Part shown: positions 1-11,656 of the stretch, piece by piece
Layout: the number at the start of each line of letters is the position of its first letter
Numbering within the stretch: the stretch's first letter is position 1
Source of the DNA: JALORV01 sp963754065
Lineage (GTDB): Bacteria > Pseudomonadota > Gammaproteobacteria > Burkholderiales > Burkholderiaceae_F
Length of the DNA: 64,000 nucleotides
Direction: 5' to 3'
Assembly: GCA_963754065.1 (NCBI GenBank)
Contig: CAVWFH010000020.1
Location: forward strand, 62,001-126,000
Notes under the pieces: model-generated
The model's database searches: none
What the model saw: only the letters and a program-made list of their open reading frames with translations
Told to the model about the DNA's origin: nothing
Program-made: the position numbers and the translations under genes

Positions 1-1
1 C

Positions 2-841
2 GTGCTGCGCCAGCCGCTCGACGAGCGCGCCGTGATCTCGCGTCTTGCCGAGGCCAACATCACGACGGCCTCAGGCCGGGCCGTGCCGCTTTCACAGCTG
101 GTCAGGATCGAGTTCGGCTGGGAGCCCGGCATCATCTGGCGTCAGGATCGCGACTACGCGATCACCGTGCAAAGCGATGTCCGACCAGGCATCCAGGGGC
201 CGACCGTGTCGGCCCAGGTCGCGGCCGACCCGCGCATCGCGCAGCTGCGTAGCCGCTTGCCGGCCGGCTACCAGATCGCCGTGGCCGGGGCCGCCGAGGA
301 GTCATCCAAGGCCGGTGGCGCGATCGCCGCCAACATCCCGCTGATGCTGTTCATCGTTTTCACGCTGCTGATGCTGCAGCTGCATTCGTTCTCGCGTTCG
401 ATGCTGGTGTTCCTCACCGGGCCGCTTGGCCTGATCGGTGCGGCTATGGCCCTGCTGGTGCTCCGCGCTCCGTTCGGTTTCGTGGCCCAGCTCGGCGTCA
501 TCGCGCTGTTCGGGATGATCATCCGCAACTCGGTGATCCTGGTCGATCAGATCGAGCGCAATCAGCAGGAGGGAATGCCGGCATGGGACGCGATCATCGA
601 GGCGGCTGTGCGCCGACTGCGGCCAATCGCGTTGACCGCAGCGGCGGCGGTGCTTGCGATGATCCCGCTGTCGCGCAGCGTGTTCTGGGGGCCGATGGCG
701 ATCGCCATCATGGGCGGGCTGATCGTGGCCACGGTGCTGACGCTGCTGTTCCTGCCGGCGCTCTATGCGGCCTGGTTCCGCGTTCGTCGGTCCGGCGCGC
801 AAATGGCTCCTGCGCCGTTGGCTGCAGCGCAGTCGGCCTGA
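2..841 (+). CDS. RND efflux transporter permease, C-terminal part (cut by window edge)
   Basis: The reading frame is open at the left edge, so the start lies upstream and only the last 279 residues are visible. They hold the end of the second periplasmic porter domain (about residues 1-105) and the last membrane bundle of an RND pump, with five hydrophobic segments between residues 111 and 260. The TM11 region GMIIRNSVILVDQIE (171-185) and the segment around FWGPMAIAIMGG (228-239) are typical of this family; the usual Lys before Asn is Arg here. RND permeases sit in the inner membrane and use the proton gradient to extrude drugs, solvents or metals with a periplasmic adaptor and an outer-membrane channel. 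Those partners must lie outside the window. It is distinct from the complete pump at 14384-17449. The substrate cannot be inferred. Confidence 0.93.
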   Translation: MLRQPLDERAVISRLAEANITTASGRAVPLSQLVRIEFGWEPGIIWRQDRDYAITVQSDVRPGIQGPTVSAQVAADPRIAQLRSRLPAGYQIAVAGAAEESSKAGGAIAANIPLMLFIVFTLLMLQLHSFSRSMLVFLTGPLGLIGAAMALLVLRAPFGFVAQLGVIALFGMIIRNSVILVDQIERNQQEGMPAWDAIIEAAVRRLRPIALTAAAAVLAMIPLSRSVFWGPMAIAIMGGLIVATVLTLLFLPALYAAWFRVRRSGAQMAPAPLAAAQSA

Positions 842-1104
842 GCAGGGGGGCAACACGGCTGGGCCCTGCCCGCTCGAGTGGATCCGCTTGGTTCCGCTAA
901 CCGCTTGCATCGGGTGGGTGGCCGCCAACCTGGCCCAGTTACCTTCGGTCGACCTCGGAACCGCGGTCGTCCAAGTGGCTGAGAGCATGCCCCCAGCGTC
1001 GAAGTCACGCGGCAGAGACGGCCAATTGACTGGATTGCCTGCTGCAGACCTGTTCCGATTTGCCGATTCAGGGCAGTAACACCGGAATCGCAGGTTTCTC
1101 GACA
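842..1104. other. Intergenic stretch after the RND gene
   Basis: About 260 bases without a convincing gene. GCAGGG (842-847) and CCCTGC (864-869) could form a weak hairpin just after the RND stop codon, but no T-run follows. No clear promoter was recognised for the next gene. An in-frame TTG at 1060 would extend the next gene by 15 codons, but the added residues look unlike a protein N-terminus. Confidence 0.4.
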
Positions 1105-1623
1105 ATGGGATCAACGGTAGTCGCGATGACATCGCCGGGCCGGCGCCTCCCGGTCAGTTCGGCCGTCTGCATCGCCTGCGGAATAGCGCTGATGCTGGTC
1201 GGTGGCTTCATACAGACACTGGAGCCGGGACCGGTCGTCATGACCGAGTCGCCTGATGCCGCAGCGTCGAGGGCGGCCGCGATTCGCCTGCAGAAGGCCC
1301 GGGAGCGCGAGGCAGTCGCCCGCGCCGAGCAGGAGCGTCTGGCGGCTAAAGAAGCAGCCGAGCGGGCGCGCAAGGAAATCGTTACGGCCGACAGCGTGAG
1401 CGAGGCGCGCGCGCGCGCCGAGCGCGATGAGGCGACGCGTCGGCAGGCGGCCATCGACGAAGCGCGCCGGAGTGCGACGGAAAGCGAAGAGGCGTGGAAG
1501 CGCTTCTACAAGCCGTCGGAGAACTGCCGGGATCCTTCGGCCGCAACGGTGGAGTGCGTCAACGAGTACGTGAAGGCGAAGCGCGAGTTTTCATCGCGCC
1601 CAACCGCCGATGCGTCGCGGTAG
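1105..1623 (+). CDS. Small membrane-anchored coiled-coil protein, unknown function
   Basis: I do not recognise a named family. From ATG 1105 the product has 172 residues: a short N-terminus, one hydrophobic segment at about residues 15-38 that could be a membrane anchor, then a long Ala/Arg/Glu-rich helix (about 55-140) with the heptad-like composition of a coiled coil. The C-terminal part contains two cysteines in SENC and VECVNEYVKAKREF, which could form a disulfide if the domain is periplasmic. ATG 1126 is an alternative start, and the upstream TTG at 1060 is less likely. The gene lies 32 bases before the glycosyltransferase gene on the same strand, so the two may be co-transcribed. The coding call rests on codon bias and the coherent membrane-plus-coil layout. 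Confidence 0.65.
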   Translation: MGSTVVAMTSPGRRLPVSSAVCIACGIALMLVGGFIQTLEPGPVVMTESPDAAASRAAAIRLQKAREREAVARAEQERLAAKEAAERARKEIVTADSVSEARARAERDEATRRQAAIDEARRSATESEEAWKRFYKPSENCRDPSAATVECVNEYVKAKREFSSRPTADASR

Positions 1624-1655
1624 GCCCACTGCGCCGTTGACGCCTGCGTAAGTCC

Positions 1656-3059
1656 ATGACTCGTTCGTCCGCTTCGCGTGCACCGCAGGCCAATGCCCCG
1701 GCGGTCTCGGCGGCCCCGACCGCCCCGGCACCCGCGCGTGCGTCGCTGGTCGACCTGCCGAGGCTGCGAAACGTCGAGCCCGCACAGCGGCGCCGGCTGC
1801 TCGTGGTGAGTCTCATCACGGTGGCGTGGTTCGCCTTCACTGTCTGGGCGTCGTCCTTCTGGTTCAATGCGCTGGCCGATGCCATCGGACTGGCTGCCGC
1901 GATCTTCACTATCGGCGGACTGGCTCTGGTTCCGAGTGCGATGAACATGTTCGTCGTTGCCGGGCTGCTGATGGACCGGCGCCCACCACGACGCGCACTC
2001 GCCCGCTATCCGGCACTGTCGGTGCTGATGTACGTGCGGGATCAGGCGCAGTCGATCGCGCAGACCATCGAAAGCATTCGCCGCCAGGAGTACCCGGGCC
2101 CCTTCGAGGTGATCCTGATCGACGATGCGTCGTCCGATCGCACCGCGCAGATCGTGCACGACATGGGGTACCGCTGGATCAAGGTGCTGCGCCAGAGCCG
2201 CAACCGCGGCAAGGCCGCGGCACTGAACCGCGCACTCGAGAGCGCGCAGCACGAACTCATCGTCACGCTCGACGCGGACGCCATCCTGTTCGGCGATGCG
2301 CTGTGGAGCATGGTCGAGCGCTACGTCGCTTCCGAGACGGATGTCCGAGCGGTGGCCGGCTGCGTGCTGGTGCGCAATTCGCGCGACAACTGGCTGACGC
2401 GTGCCCAGGAGTGGGACTACTTCCACGGACTGGCATCGATGAAGCGAATGCAGTCGCAGTACCAGGGCACCGTGGTCGCCGAAGCCGCGTTCACGATCTA
2501 CGACCGTGCGGCACTGAACGAAGTCGGCGGCTGGCGCTCGGACGAAGCGGAAGACGTGCTGCTCACGTGGGACCTGCTGCAGAAGGGTTGGCGCATCGGT
2601 TTCGCCGAGGACGCGTGCTGTTTCGTCATCGTTCCCGCCGACCTCAAATCCCTGCTGCGCCAGCGCGCGCGCCATGCACGCGTGACGCTGCGCGCGCTGC
2701 GCGACCTGCCGGGTGAACTGATTCGCCGGCGCACGAGCCTGCTGTTCGTCGCCTGGCACCTGCTGTTTCCGTGGACGGATCTCGCCTTCACGCTCGCCTT
2801 CGTTCCGGGTGTCGTGCTTTCCGTTGCCTACAGCAGTCACCTGCTGCTGGGACCGATGGCGTTGGCGCTGCTGCCTGCCGCGTTGCTGCTCAACATCGTG
2901 ATCTTCTACGCGATGCGCGCGATGTTCCATGATCGCGGCCTGAAGATCCGACGCAACGTCGGCGGCCTGGTGGTGTACCTGTTCGGCTACAGCCTGTTGC
3001 TGCAGCCGGCCCGCGTAGCCGGCTACCTGGCGGATCTCTTCAAGCGACGCTCCGCCTAG
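1656..3059 (+). CDS. Membrane-bound family 2 glycosyltransferase
   Basis: A 467-residue protein with a Pro/Ala-rich N-terminus, two membrane segments (about 48-70 and 76-105), a GT-A fold catalytic domain (about 118-350) and further membrane segments to the C-terminus. This is the layout of processive synthases such as PgaC/IcaA, hyaluronan and cellulose synthases. Visible catalytic motifs are DDASSD (156-161, nucleotide-sugar binding), DAD (206-208, metal) and ED (299-300, catalytic base). The fourth motif, normally QxxRW at the inner membrane face, reads QRARH (336-340), with His in place of Trp. It probably transfers an activated sugar to a lipid or growing polysaccharide at the inner membrane. 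No polysaccharide export genes are near, so the product is unknown. Confidence 0.85.
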   Translation: MTRSSASRAPQANAPAVSAAPTAPAPARASLVDLPRLRNVEPAQRRRLLVVSLITVAWFAFTVWASSFWFNALADAIGLAAAIFTIGGLALVPSAMNMFVVAGLLMDRRPPRRALARYPALSVLMYVRDQAQSIAQTIESIRRQEYPGPFEVILIDDASSDRTAQIVHDMGYRWIKVLRQSRNRGKAAALNRALESAQHELIVTLDADAILFGDALWSMVERYVASETDVRAVAGCVLVRNSRDNWLTRAQEWDYFHGLASMKRMQSQYQGTVVAEAAFTIYDRAALNEVGGWRSDEAEDVLLTWDLLQKGWRIGFAEDACCFVIVPADLKSLLRQRARHARVTLRALRDLPGELIRRRTSLLFVAWHLLFPWTDLAFTLAFVPGVVLSVAYSSHLLLGPMALALLPAALLLNIVIFYAMRAMFHDRGLKIRRNVGGLVVYLFGYSLLLQPARVAGYLADLFKRRSA

Positions 3060-3071
3060 CAGTAACGAGGT

Positions 3072-3091
3072 GCGGAGACGGACGTTTCCGC
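3072..3091. terminator. Hairpin between convergent genes
   Basis: GCGGAGAC (3072-3079) pairs with GTTTCCGC (3084-3091), including one G-T pair, around a GGAC tetraloop. It sits between the convergent glycosyltransferase (ends 3059) and tamB (ends 3121). There is no long T-run, so termination is inferred from position and stem only. Confidence 0.4.
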
Positions 3092-3120
3092 GCTGCCCCA
3101 CCGGCACGCCATCAACGCGC

Positions 3121-6100
3121 TCAGTCAAATGCGATCGAGTAGACCAGGTCCAGTGCGTTGGTACTGCCGGCGCGGGCGATCAGGGACAGCTGTCGCGTCA
3201 GGCGGTAGTTCAGCGCCACGAAGTACTCGGCACCGCTGAGCGCCTGTTCAAACGAGAGGAACAGATCGTCGTTGATTCGTTTGCCGACCGCGAGGAAGTC
3301 GGCCGACCCCGCGCTCGACGTCGGTACACCGCTGCTGCGCAGGCGGCCGGCCACGGTCTCGCGCGGCAACAGGGAGCCGCTGCTCTGCCCGGGCTGCAGC
3401 GTGATCTGATCGATGCCGAGGCTGCGCATCAATCCGGCGCTTGCGCTGTCGGCCTGCCCGGCGAAAAGTGCGCTAGCGGCCGCCGACAGCATGGCCCGAT
3501 CGTTGCCGTCGCTGGCGCCCGGTGGGCGTCCGAGCACGAGCCAGTTGAGCTTTTCGGTGTCCGACATCGCCGGATCGGAATGCAGTCGAATGAAGGGACG
3601 CTGCGCCGTGCCGCCGATGGCGACGCCGACCTCGACCGGCAGGCCCGAGCGCACCGCCAGCACGTTCAGGGCGGGGTTGTCGATCGGGCCCAGAAAAGTG
3701 ACGATGCCTCGCTCGATCTGCAGGCGTTGTCCATAGCCGGCATAAACGCCGTCGACGGTCCGAACGCTGCCTTCGGCGCGCAGTTGGGACGGCCGTCCGG
3801 AGATGTTGACCTCGCCCGCCAGGCGCGCTTCGAGGCCGGCGCCCTCAATGTAGAAGCGACGTCCGAGATTGCCTTGCATGTCGAGGGACACGTCGACCGG
3901 CGCTGTCGTCGTGGCCTTGCGTTGCGCACCTGTGCGCGTGACCACCACGTCGTTCGGCAGGCTGCGGCCGGCTCGCAAGTGGTCGAAGTTGATGTAGGCG
4001 CCGTCGACCGTCAGCTTGGCATACAAGTCCGCCCGCTGCGGTGACAAGGTAATGCCGCCGGTTCCTGACAGGACCATCCACCGGTCGGCCCGCTGCAGGA
4101 CGGGCAATTGCGTGGCCTGCACTCCGATACTGCCGGCGAGCGACCGCAACGCGATGCGGCCAACGGCTCGGACCTCGAACGGTCGGTCAGAGTCGAGACC
4201 CTCGAGCGCGCGCTTGTCGAGCGGGGCCACACGCGGATCGCCGGAGAACAGCAGTTCGTTGAGGACCAGGACGCCGTCCTCCAGCACCGCATCGAGCTTG
4301 CCATTGTCGAGTCTCACCGCCTGGTCGACCCAGGCCAGTCGCAGTGCTTCGCCCCGCATCGTGCCGATCGAGGTCGGGTCCGCCGGGGTGCCGCCGATGG
4401 CCGCATTGATCGATGCCTTGCCACCGAACTGCACGTTGTCACCGATCAGTGGTCCGATCCAGCTGAGGTCCGGCAGGGTCGAATCGATGACCACGCGGAA
4501 CGGCCGGTTCTGTGCCAGGAGGCGGCCGCCGGACATCGTCGGGTCGACGTAGGCATCGATCTCGGCGTCGATCTTGCCGAGCGCGCGTCCACGCATGTAA
4601 ACATTCCCGGTGACCCGGTTGTCGTGCACGTTGAGCGCGGCGCCGACGTCGCTGACACCGATCGGACTGAGTGCATCGACGCCGCTGTAGATGTCTCCGC
4701 CGGTGCGCTCGATAACTGCGATACCACTGACGGCATCGGTGTAGGCGAGGTCCCAGCGGCCGGCGAGCGTAAGCGGCACGCGGTCCCCGGCGCCGCTGCG
4801 TACGACGCGACGCGGGGCTCGCGCTTCGGCATCGAGCGCCTGCGGCTGCATCCCCTCGAAGCTGCCAGAGGTTCGCCAGTGCCCGTCCGCGCTCTTGATC
4901 TCGACGGCCATGAAGCGCGCGCCCCGCATCTGGAAATCCATCGGACCGAGAGCGATCGCCTCGAGCGAGAGCATCAACGGAGCGGGCGCGCGCATCAGCA
5001 GATCCAGCGGCGCCCCCACTTCTGCGGCGACCAGCGATCCGCGCCACGCACCGTCGCGCACGCCGCCGCTCGCAATGACCCGGATGGGCTGCTGCGTGGC
5101 GGTGGCTCCGTTGAGCTCGAAAGTCGCGTTCGTGGTCGTGCCGCGTCCGACTAGCGTGGCGCCGGCCAGCGAACTGTCCGGCCCGCCGGGGCTCGTGTGT
5201 CCACTCAGTTTCACGGTCACCGCCAACGGTTCGTCGGCCGTCATTCCACCGTTAAACGACGTGACCACGCTGGCAATCCGATGTCCGCCCGGTACGCGCA
5301 GGTTCGTCGCTGCGGCCGTGACCCTCAGGCGGATCGCCTCGATCTCGCCCGCAATCGTCGCGTGAACGTCGAGCCGACCCGCGTAGCCCGGCAACAGCGG
5401 TTCGATTTCGGGCGCAATCAGTTCGACCTGAAGGTCGCGTCCTTCGCCGAGTCCGCCGAGGGCTGTCAGCCGTGCATCGCCGGAGCGCAAGTCAACGTCG
5501 GCGTCGAACCGGCGGTCGGCCATGTTGATGGATCCTCGGCCGGTGATGGGGCGTCCGGCGATGCGGCTGTCGGCCAGCGTGAATCGACCCTGCCCGGTGA
5601 ACGGAGCCCGCAGGCGTCCTGCCACTTCGAGTGTGCCGTTCAGGCGCGTGTCGATGCCGCGCACGAGCAACGCGAGGTCGAGATCCGCAAAGTTGCCGGT
5701 GAGTTGCAGCGCCTGTGCGCCGCCGAGTTCAAGTCGGCCACGCAGATCCGCGCGCCCGACACCGAGCCGCAGTCGGCCTGTTGAAAGTTCCAGCACCTGA
5801 TTGCGTATCGACGCGACCACGTCCGCGCTGAGCGGCAGGCCGGTTGCATTGCGCGCGTTGCCGTCAAAGCGCTGCTCGCCCTTGCTGAACGTATACGTCA
5901 CCTGGCCGTTCGCGTTGGTGGCAACGGCGCCGCTGTGCAGTGTGGACGCATCGATGCCATTGAACTGCGCCTGCACCGCGAGACCGCCGGCAGTGGACCA
6001 CGTGAGCGTCCCGCGTGCCGTGCCGCGCACGCCCTCGGCGCGTTCGATAGCGAGCGCGAGCGTGTCGTTGCCCCAGTCGAGAGATCCGCGCAACGACCGG

Positions 6101-7074
6101 ATGGGCACCCGGTTCGTGTCAACCGGGCCTGCCATGCTGTTCTCTACTGAAAAGGGTCCGGACACCGACCAGCGTCCATCGGCCCGGGTGGCCGGAAGCA
6201 ACTCGGCGCGGGCACGCAGCTGCATCGTCGGCACTTCGTTGAACCACAGCGCGGGGTCGAATGCGTCCACTTCGGCCTGCAGGCGTCCGAGGGGCACGAC
6301 GTCGAACACCCGCAGGCTCGCCGTGACCTTCGCGCGGGCTGCGTCGTCGTCCGCGCTCAGGTCGAGAGTCATTTCCTGCAGCGAACCGCGAGCGGCGATG
6401 TCGGCCACCACAGCGCGTCCCTGCACACTGGCTTCAAGCCGGGCCTGGGCCTGCGTCGCAAATGGCGGAAGGGCGCCGATGCTTGCTCGTCCGGCGATAC
6501 GCGTGCGGTCGACTTCGGCGATGACACGGGTGATGTCGATGCCCGTCGATCCCATTGTTCCGGCCAGATCGATGCGTCGAAAGACCAGAGGTGTAGCGCC
6601 GCGCGCACCCAGCGCGAGTTCCTGGATGTTGCCCTGGCGCACAACGAGATCGAACGGCAGGCCCAGCGATGTGGGCACCGTCCCGGGCTCCTCGCTCGAA
6701 ACCCATTCAATCTGCACGCGGCGCGCTGACACCCGCTCGGCATCGATGCGCCGGTCCCACAGTGTCCAAGCGCGCGGCTCGATCACGAGCTCGTCGACCC
6801 GCAGCGACCAAGACTCGCGCTCGTAGACAAGCGAGCTTGCGCGCAGCCCACCGGTGAGCGAACCGTCGACCCCGTTGAGCGTGACGCCGGGAACGAACGC
6901 ATTGACCAGCGCTGCAGCCAGGCGCAGGCCGGGAGCCGTCGTCGCCATCCACCAGACGGTGCCGGAAAGTACAAGGGCCGACGCCAGCGCGGGTCCGAGC
7001 ACCGCGGCCACCGATCCGACCCAGGATGGGCGCGGACGCGGTGGGGCTGGGGCGGGCGTTGGCGCGGGATCCAT
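3121..7074 (-). CDS. tamB: Translocation and assembly module subunit TamB
   Basis: A 1317-residue protein with a short Pro-rich cytoplasmic N-terminus and one membrane anchor (about residues 18-48). A very long stretch of repetitive beta-strand sequence follows, ending in the TamB (DUF490) domain in the last 350 residues or so. Its size and architecture match TamB/AsmA-like proteins, which span the periplasm as a hydrophobic groove. With TamA they take part in outer-membrane protein insertion and in phospholipid transport to the outer membrane. The ATG follows the tamA stop codon after five bases, so the pair is one operon, as in most proteobacteria. The C-terminus ends LDLVYSIAFD, the family's usual aromatic strand with one extra residue. 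The length is normal and the frame is unbroken. Confidence 0.93.
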   Translation of the reverse strand: MDPAPTPAPAPPRPRPSWVGSVAAVLGPALASALVLSGTVWWMATTAPGLRLAAALVNAFVPGVTLNGVDGSLTGGLRASSLVYERESWSLRVDELVIEPRAWTLWDRRIDAERVSARRVQIEWVSSEEPGTVPTSLGLPFDLVVRQGNIQELALGARGATPLVFRRIDLAGTMGSTGIDITRVIAEVDRTRIAGRASIGALPPFATQAQARLEASVQGRAVVADIAARGSLQEMTLDLSADDDAARAKVTASLRVFDVVPLGRLQAEVDAFDPALWFNEVPTMQLRARAELLPATRADGRWSVSGPFSVENSMAGPVDTNRVPIRSLRGSLDWGNDTLALAIERAEGVRGTARGTLTWSTAGGLAVQAQFNGIDASTLHSGAVATNANGQVTYTFSKGEQRFDGNARNATGLPLSADVVASIRNQVLELSTGRLRLGVGRADLRGRLELGGAQALQLTGNFADLDLALLVRGIDTRLNGTLEVAGRLRAPFTGQGRFTLADSRIAGRPITGRGSINMADRRFDADVDLRSGDARLTALGGLGEGRDLQVELIAPEIEPLLPGYAGRLDVHATIAGEIEAIRLRVTAAATNLRVPGGHRIASVVTSFNGGMTADEPLAVTVKLSGHTSPGGPDSSLAGATLVGRGTTTNATFELNGATATQQPIRVIASGGVRDGAWRGSLVAAEVGAPLDLLMRAPAPLMLSLEAIALGPMDFQMRGARFMAVEIKSADGHWRTSGSFEGMQPQALDAEARAPRRVVRSGAGDRVPLTLAGRWDLAYTDAVSGIAVIERTGGDIYSGVDALSPIGVSDVGAALNVHDNRVTGNVYMRGRALGKIDAEIDAYVDPTMSGGRLLAQNRPFRVVIDSTLPDLSWIGPLIGDNVQFGGKASINAAIGGTPADPTSIGTMRGEALRLAWVDQAVRLDNGKLDAVLEDGVLVLNELLFSGDPRVAPLDKRALEGLDSDRPFEVRAVGRIALRSLAGSIGVQATQLPVLQRADRWMVLSGTGGITLSPQRADLYAKLTVDGAYINFDHLRAGRSLPNDVVVTRTGAQRKATTTAPVDVSLDMQGNLGRRFYIEGAGLEARLAGEVNISGRPSQLRAEGSVRTVDGVYAGYGQRLQIERGIVTFLGPIDNPALNVLAVRSGLPVEVGVAIGGTAQRPFIRLHSDPAMSDTEKLNWLVLGRPPGASDGNDRAMLSAAASALFAGQADSASAGLMRSLGIDQITLQPGQSSGSLLPRETVAGRLRSSGVPTSSAGSADFLAVGKRINDDLFLSFEQALSGAEYFVALNYRLTRQLSLIARAGSTNALDLVYSIAFD

Positions 7075-7079
7075 GGAAT

Positions 7080-8855
7080 TCAGAACGCGATTGCAACCGA
7101 GAAGTGCACACGCAGCTGCTGGAATCGTTCGCCCCAGGCCACGTCGACCGCCAGCGGACCCGCCGGAGTGCGCCAGCGAACCCCAAGGCCGTAGCCCAGC
7201 GCGGGGTCGAGGTCTCGAAAGCGCCCCGCGGCATCACCGGCATCGACGAACGCTGCCACGCCCCAATTGCCGTCCCAGCGTTCGAGCCACTTCACGTACT
7301 CGACCGACGCGACGGCCAGGGCTCGACCCCCGACGATGGCGCCGCCCTGTTCGACGCCGAGGCTCTCGTAGTCATAGCCGCGCACTGTCAGGGCACCGCC
7401 GGTGCGGAACAGGAACTTGTTCGGCACGTCATTCGTGCTCTCGGCCTCGACTGCGCCGACCTGACCGCGCAGGATCAGCACGTCACGCTGGGCGATCGGG
7501 AGGTACTGCACGATGCTGCCGAACCCGCGCACGAATGCTTCGTCGACAGACAATCCGCCCAGACCCACCGATCCCTGCAGCTGGACCAGGTTGCCGCGTC
7601 GCGGATTGGTGATGTCGTCGACATCGCGGCGGGTCCAGGTGTAGGTTGTCGACAGCACGTCGAGCGTGATGGGTGGATCGAGCGGCGTCTCGCGGCGCTC
7701 GTGCTCGAAGTTCAGGGCCAGTTGCGTCTCGACATTGAGGCCGTCGCGCGGTCCCGTCAGCTTCGAGCGCGCGGCGCCGATACCCCAGCGGTTGATCTGC
7801 AGGTTCTCGATGTCCGAGTTTTCAACCAGCACGCCGACGCTGTCGCGGGCACCGCCCGGCTGGGGCGGAAAGATCAGGTCGGCATAGGCGAACTGGCCGG
7901 TTTGGTCGACGCGAAAGCCGGTCTGCAAGAGGTAAGGGCGACCGAAAGTGATGGATTGCCGGTAGACGGCTTCGACGTGGGCGCCGGTGTTGGTCGCGAA
8001 ACCCACGCCGGCGGAGAAGCGCCGGGTCAGCGCCTCGCGCACCAGCACTTTCAACGGTGCGCTGTCGGCGGTGGCGGCATCGAGGTCAAGCGTGACGACG
8101 ACGCTCGTAAAGAAGGGTGTTTCCTGCAGGGCCTGCTGGAATTGCAGTGCCAGCGCGCGATCATAGGGCTGGCCGGGCTGGAACGGATTGAAGCGCTCGA
8201 CCAGCGCGGCATCGTGTCGCTCGAGGCCCTCGACCCGCAACGATCCGACGCGGTACGCGGGGCCGCTGTCGACTTCGACGCGAAGAACGGCTGCTCCGGT
8301 TTCGGCGTCGACGTCGGCGTTCGACCCGGCCAGTGTCGCGGCTGCGAAGTCGCGTGCCGTCGTGGCCAGCAGCAGTCGACTCTTGGCGGTCTCCCAATCG
8401 GCGCTGCGGAATGGAGCGCCGATCGGCAGGCTCCAGCCCTGCTTCAGGGCGGCCGCGCGCTCGGCGAAGGCTGCCTCGCCCAATGCGCCGCGAAAGCTGA
8501 TCTCGACCGCGGTGACGCGGGTCAGTCGTCCCGTTTCGACCACCAGTCGGTAGCGGGGAATGCCGGCGGGGTTCGGCTCGAAGCGGACGCGTGGACTGAA
8601 GTAGCCCTCGGTGGCCAGGACCTCGGTCGCGGCCCGTTCGGCGCGCCGGAGCTCGCGCTCTTCGTCCGCTTCGTCCGCTTCGGGTGCGAGGCGGAAGCGT
8701 GCCAGGCTGTCCTCAAGGGCGGTGGCCACGGCGCCGGTGACTCCGGCCACCGTAACCAGGCGAACGCTGTCGTCTTCGGGGACCGCTTGCTGCGCCTGTG
8801 CGCCTATGGGCAGGCCGAGCAGGGTGACCAACAATGCCAGCAGTCCGAAGCGCAA
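7080..8855 (-). CDS. tamA: Translocation and assembly module outer-membrane protein TamA (BamA/Omp85 family)
   Basis: I place the start at TTG 8855, which has AGGA seven bases upstream and gives a clean signal peptide (MRFGLLALLVTLLGL... cut after AQA), for 591 residues. An in-frame ATG at 8924 would only add 23 charged residues. POTRA domains occupy about residues 30-250. A 16-strand D15-type beta-barrel fills the rest and ends in an aromatic strand (VHFSVAIAF), the outer-membrane insertion signal. TamA works with TamB in outer-membrane biogenesis. It lies directly upstream of tamB on the same strand and is divergent from clpB, with which it shares a 176-base upstream region. Confidence 0.92.
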   Translation of the reverse strand: MRFGLLALLVTLLGLPIGAQAQQAVPEDDSVRLVTVAGVTGAVATALEDSLARFRLAPEADEADEERELRRAERAATEVLATEGYFSPRVRFEPNPAGIPRYRLVVETGRLTRVTAVEISFRGALGEAAFAERAAALKQGWSLPIGAPFRSADWETAKSRLLLATTARDFAAATLAGSNADVDAETGAAVLRVEVDSGPAYRVGSLRVEGLERHDAALVERFNPFQPGQPYDRALALQFQQALQETPFFTSVVVTLDLDAATADSAPLKVLVREALTRRFSAGVGFATNTGAHVEAVYRQSITFGRPYLLQTGFRVDQTGQFAYADLIFPPQPGGARDSVGVLVENSDIENLQINRWGIGAARSKLTGPRDGLNVETQLALNFEHERRETPLDPPITLDVLSTTYTWTRRDVDDITNPRRGNLVQLQGSVGLGGLSVDEAFVRGFGSIVQYLPIAQRDVLILRGQVGAVEAESTNDVPNKFLFRTGGALTVRGYDYESLGVEQGGAIVGGRALAVASVEYVKWLERWDGNWGVAAFVDAGDAAGRFRDLDPALGYGLGVRWRTPAGPLAVDVAWGERFQQLRVHFSVAIAF

Positions 8856-8966
8856 TGTGCAGTCCTGAATCGACGGCGACAGCCGGAAAGGACGGTGGTC
8901 CCAACGGGAGCAGGCAGCCTCCATCTGCGACCGATGCTAGCAAAGCGAAGGGAAACGACACTTCGC

Positions 8967-8995
8967 CTTGAAAACCCGGGACTTCGCCTCACTTT
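8967..8995 (+). promoter_or_regulatory. Sigma-32 (heat-shock) type promoter of clpB
   Basis: CTTGAAA at 8967-8973 is a perfect match to the RpoH -35 element. After a 13-base spacer, CCTCACTTT (8987-8995) agrees with the CCCCATnT -10 element at six of eight positions. It lies 36 bases upstream of the clpB start, and clpB is a classical RpoH target. Confidence 0.75.
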
Positions 8996-9031
8996 CGATA
9001 GGGAAAACAGGCTTCGGGGGTAGGCACATCC

Positions 9032-11617
<2,586 letters not shown>

Positions 11618-11621
11618 GAGT

Positions 11622-11651
11622 CTGGCCCTCGCGAATCGGCGCGAGGGCCAG
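11622..11651. terminator. Hairpin terminator between clpB and the patatin gene
   Basis: A perfect 12-base-pair stem: CTGGCCCTCGCG (11622-11633) and CGCGAGGGCCAG (11640-11651) around a six-base loop. It fills the 39-base gap between two convergent genes and could serve both. The lack of a T-run on either side leaves Rho-independent activity uncertain. Confidence 0.65.
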
Positions 11652-11656
11652 CGCGG

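Noticed and set aside
1506..3128. Long open frame on the minus strand opposite the glycosyltransferase
   Set aside because: It is an antisense shadow caused by high G+C at third positions: no family motif, low complexity, and the plus-strand frame has clear GT2 motifs.
7026..9023. Long plus-strand open frame of about 665 codons opposite tamA
   Set aside because: TamA on the other strand has a signal peptide, POTRA and barrel features; the opposite frame has none and no ribosome site.
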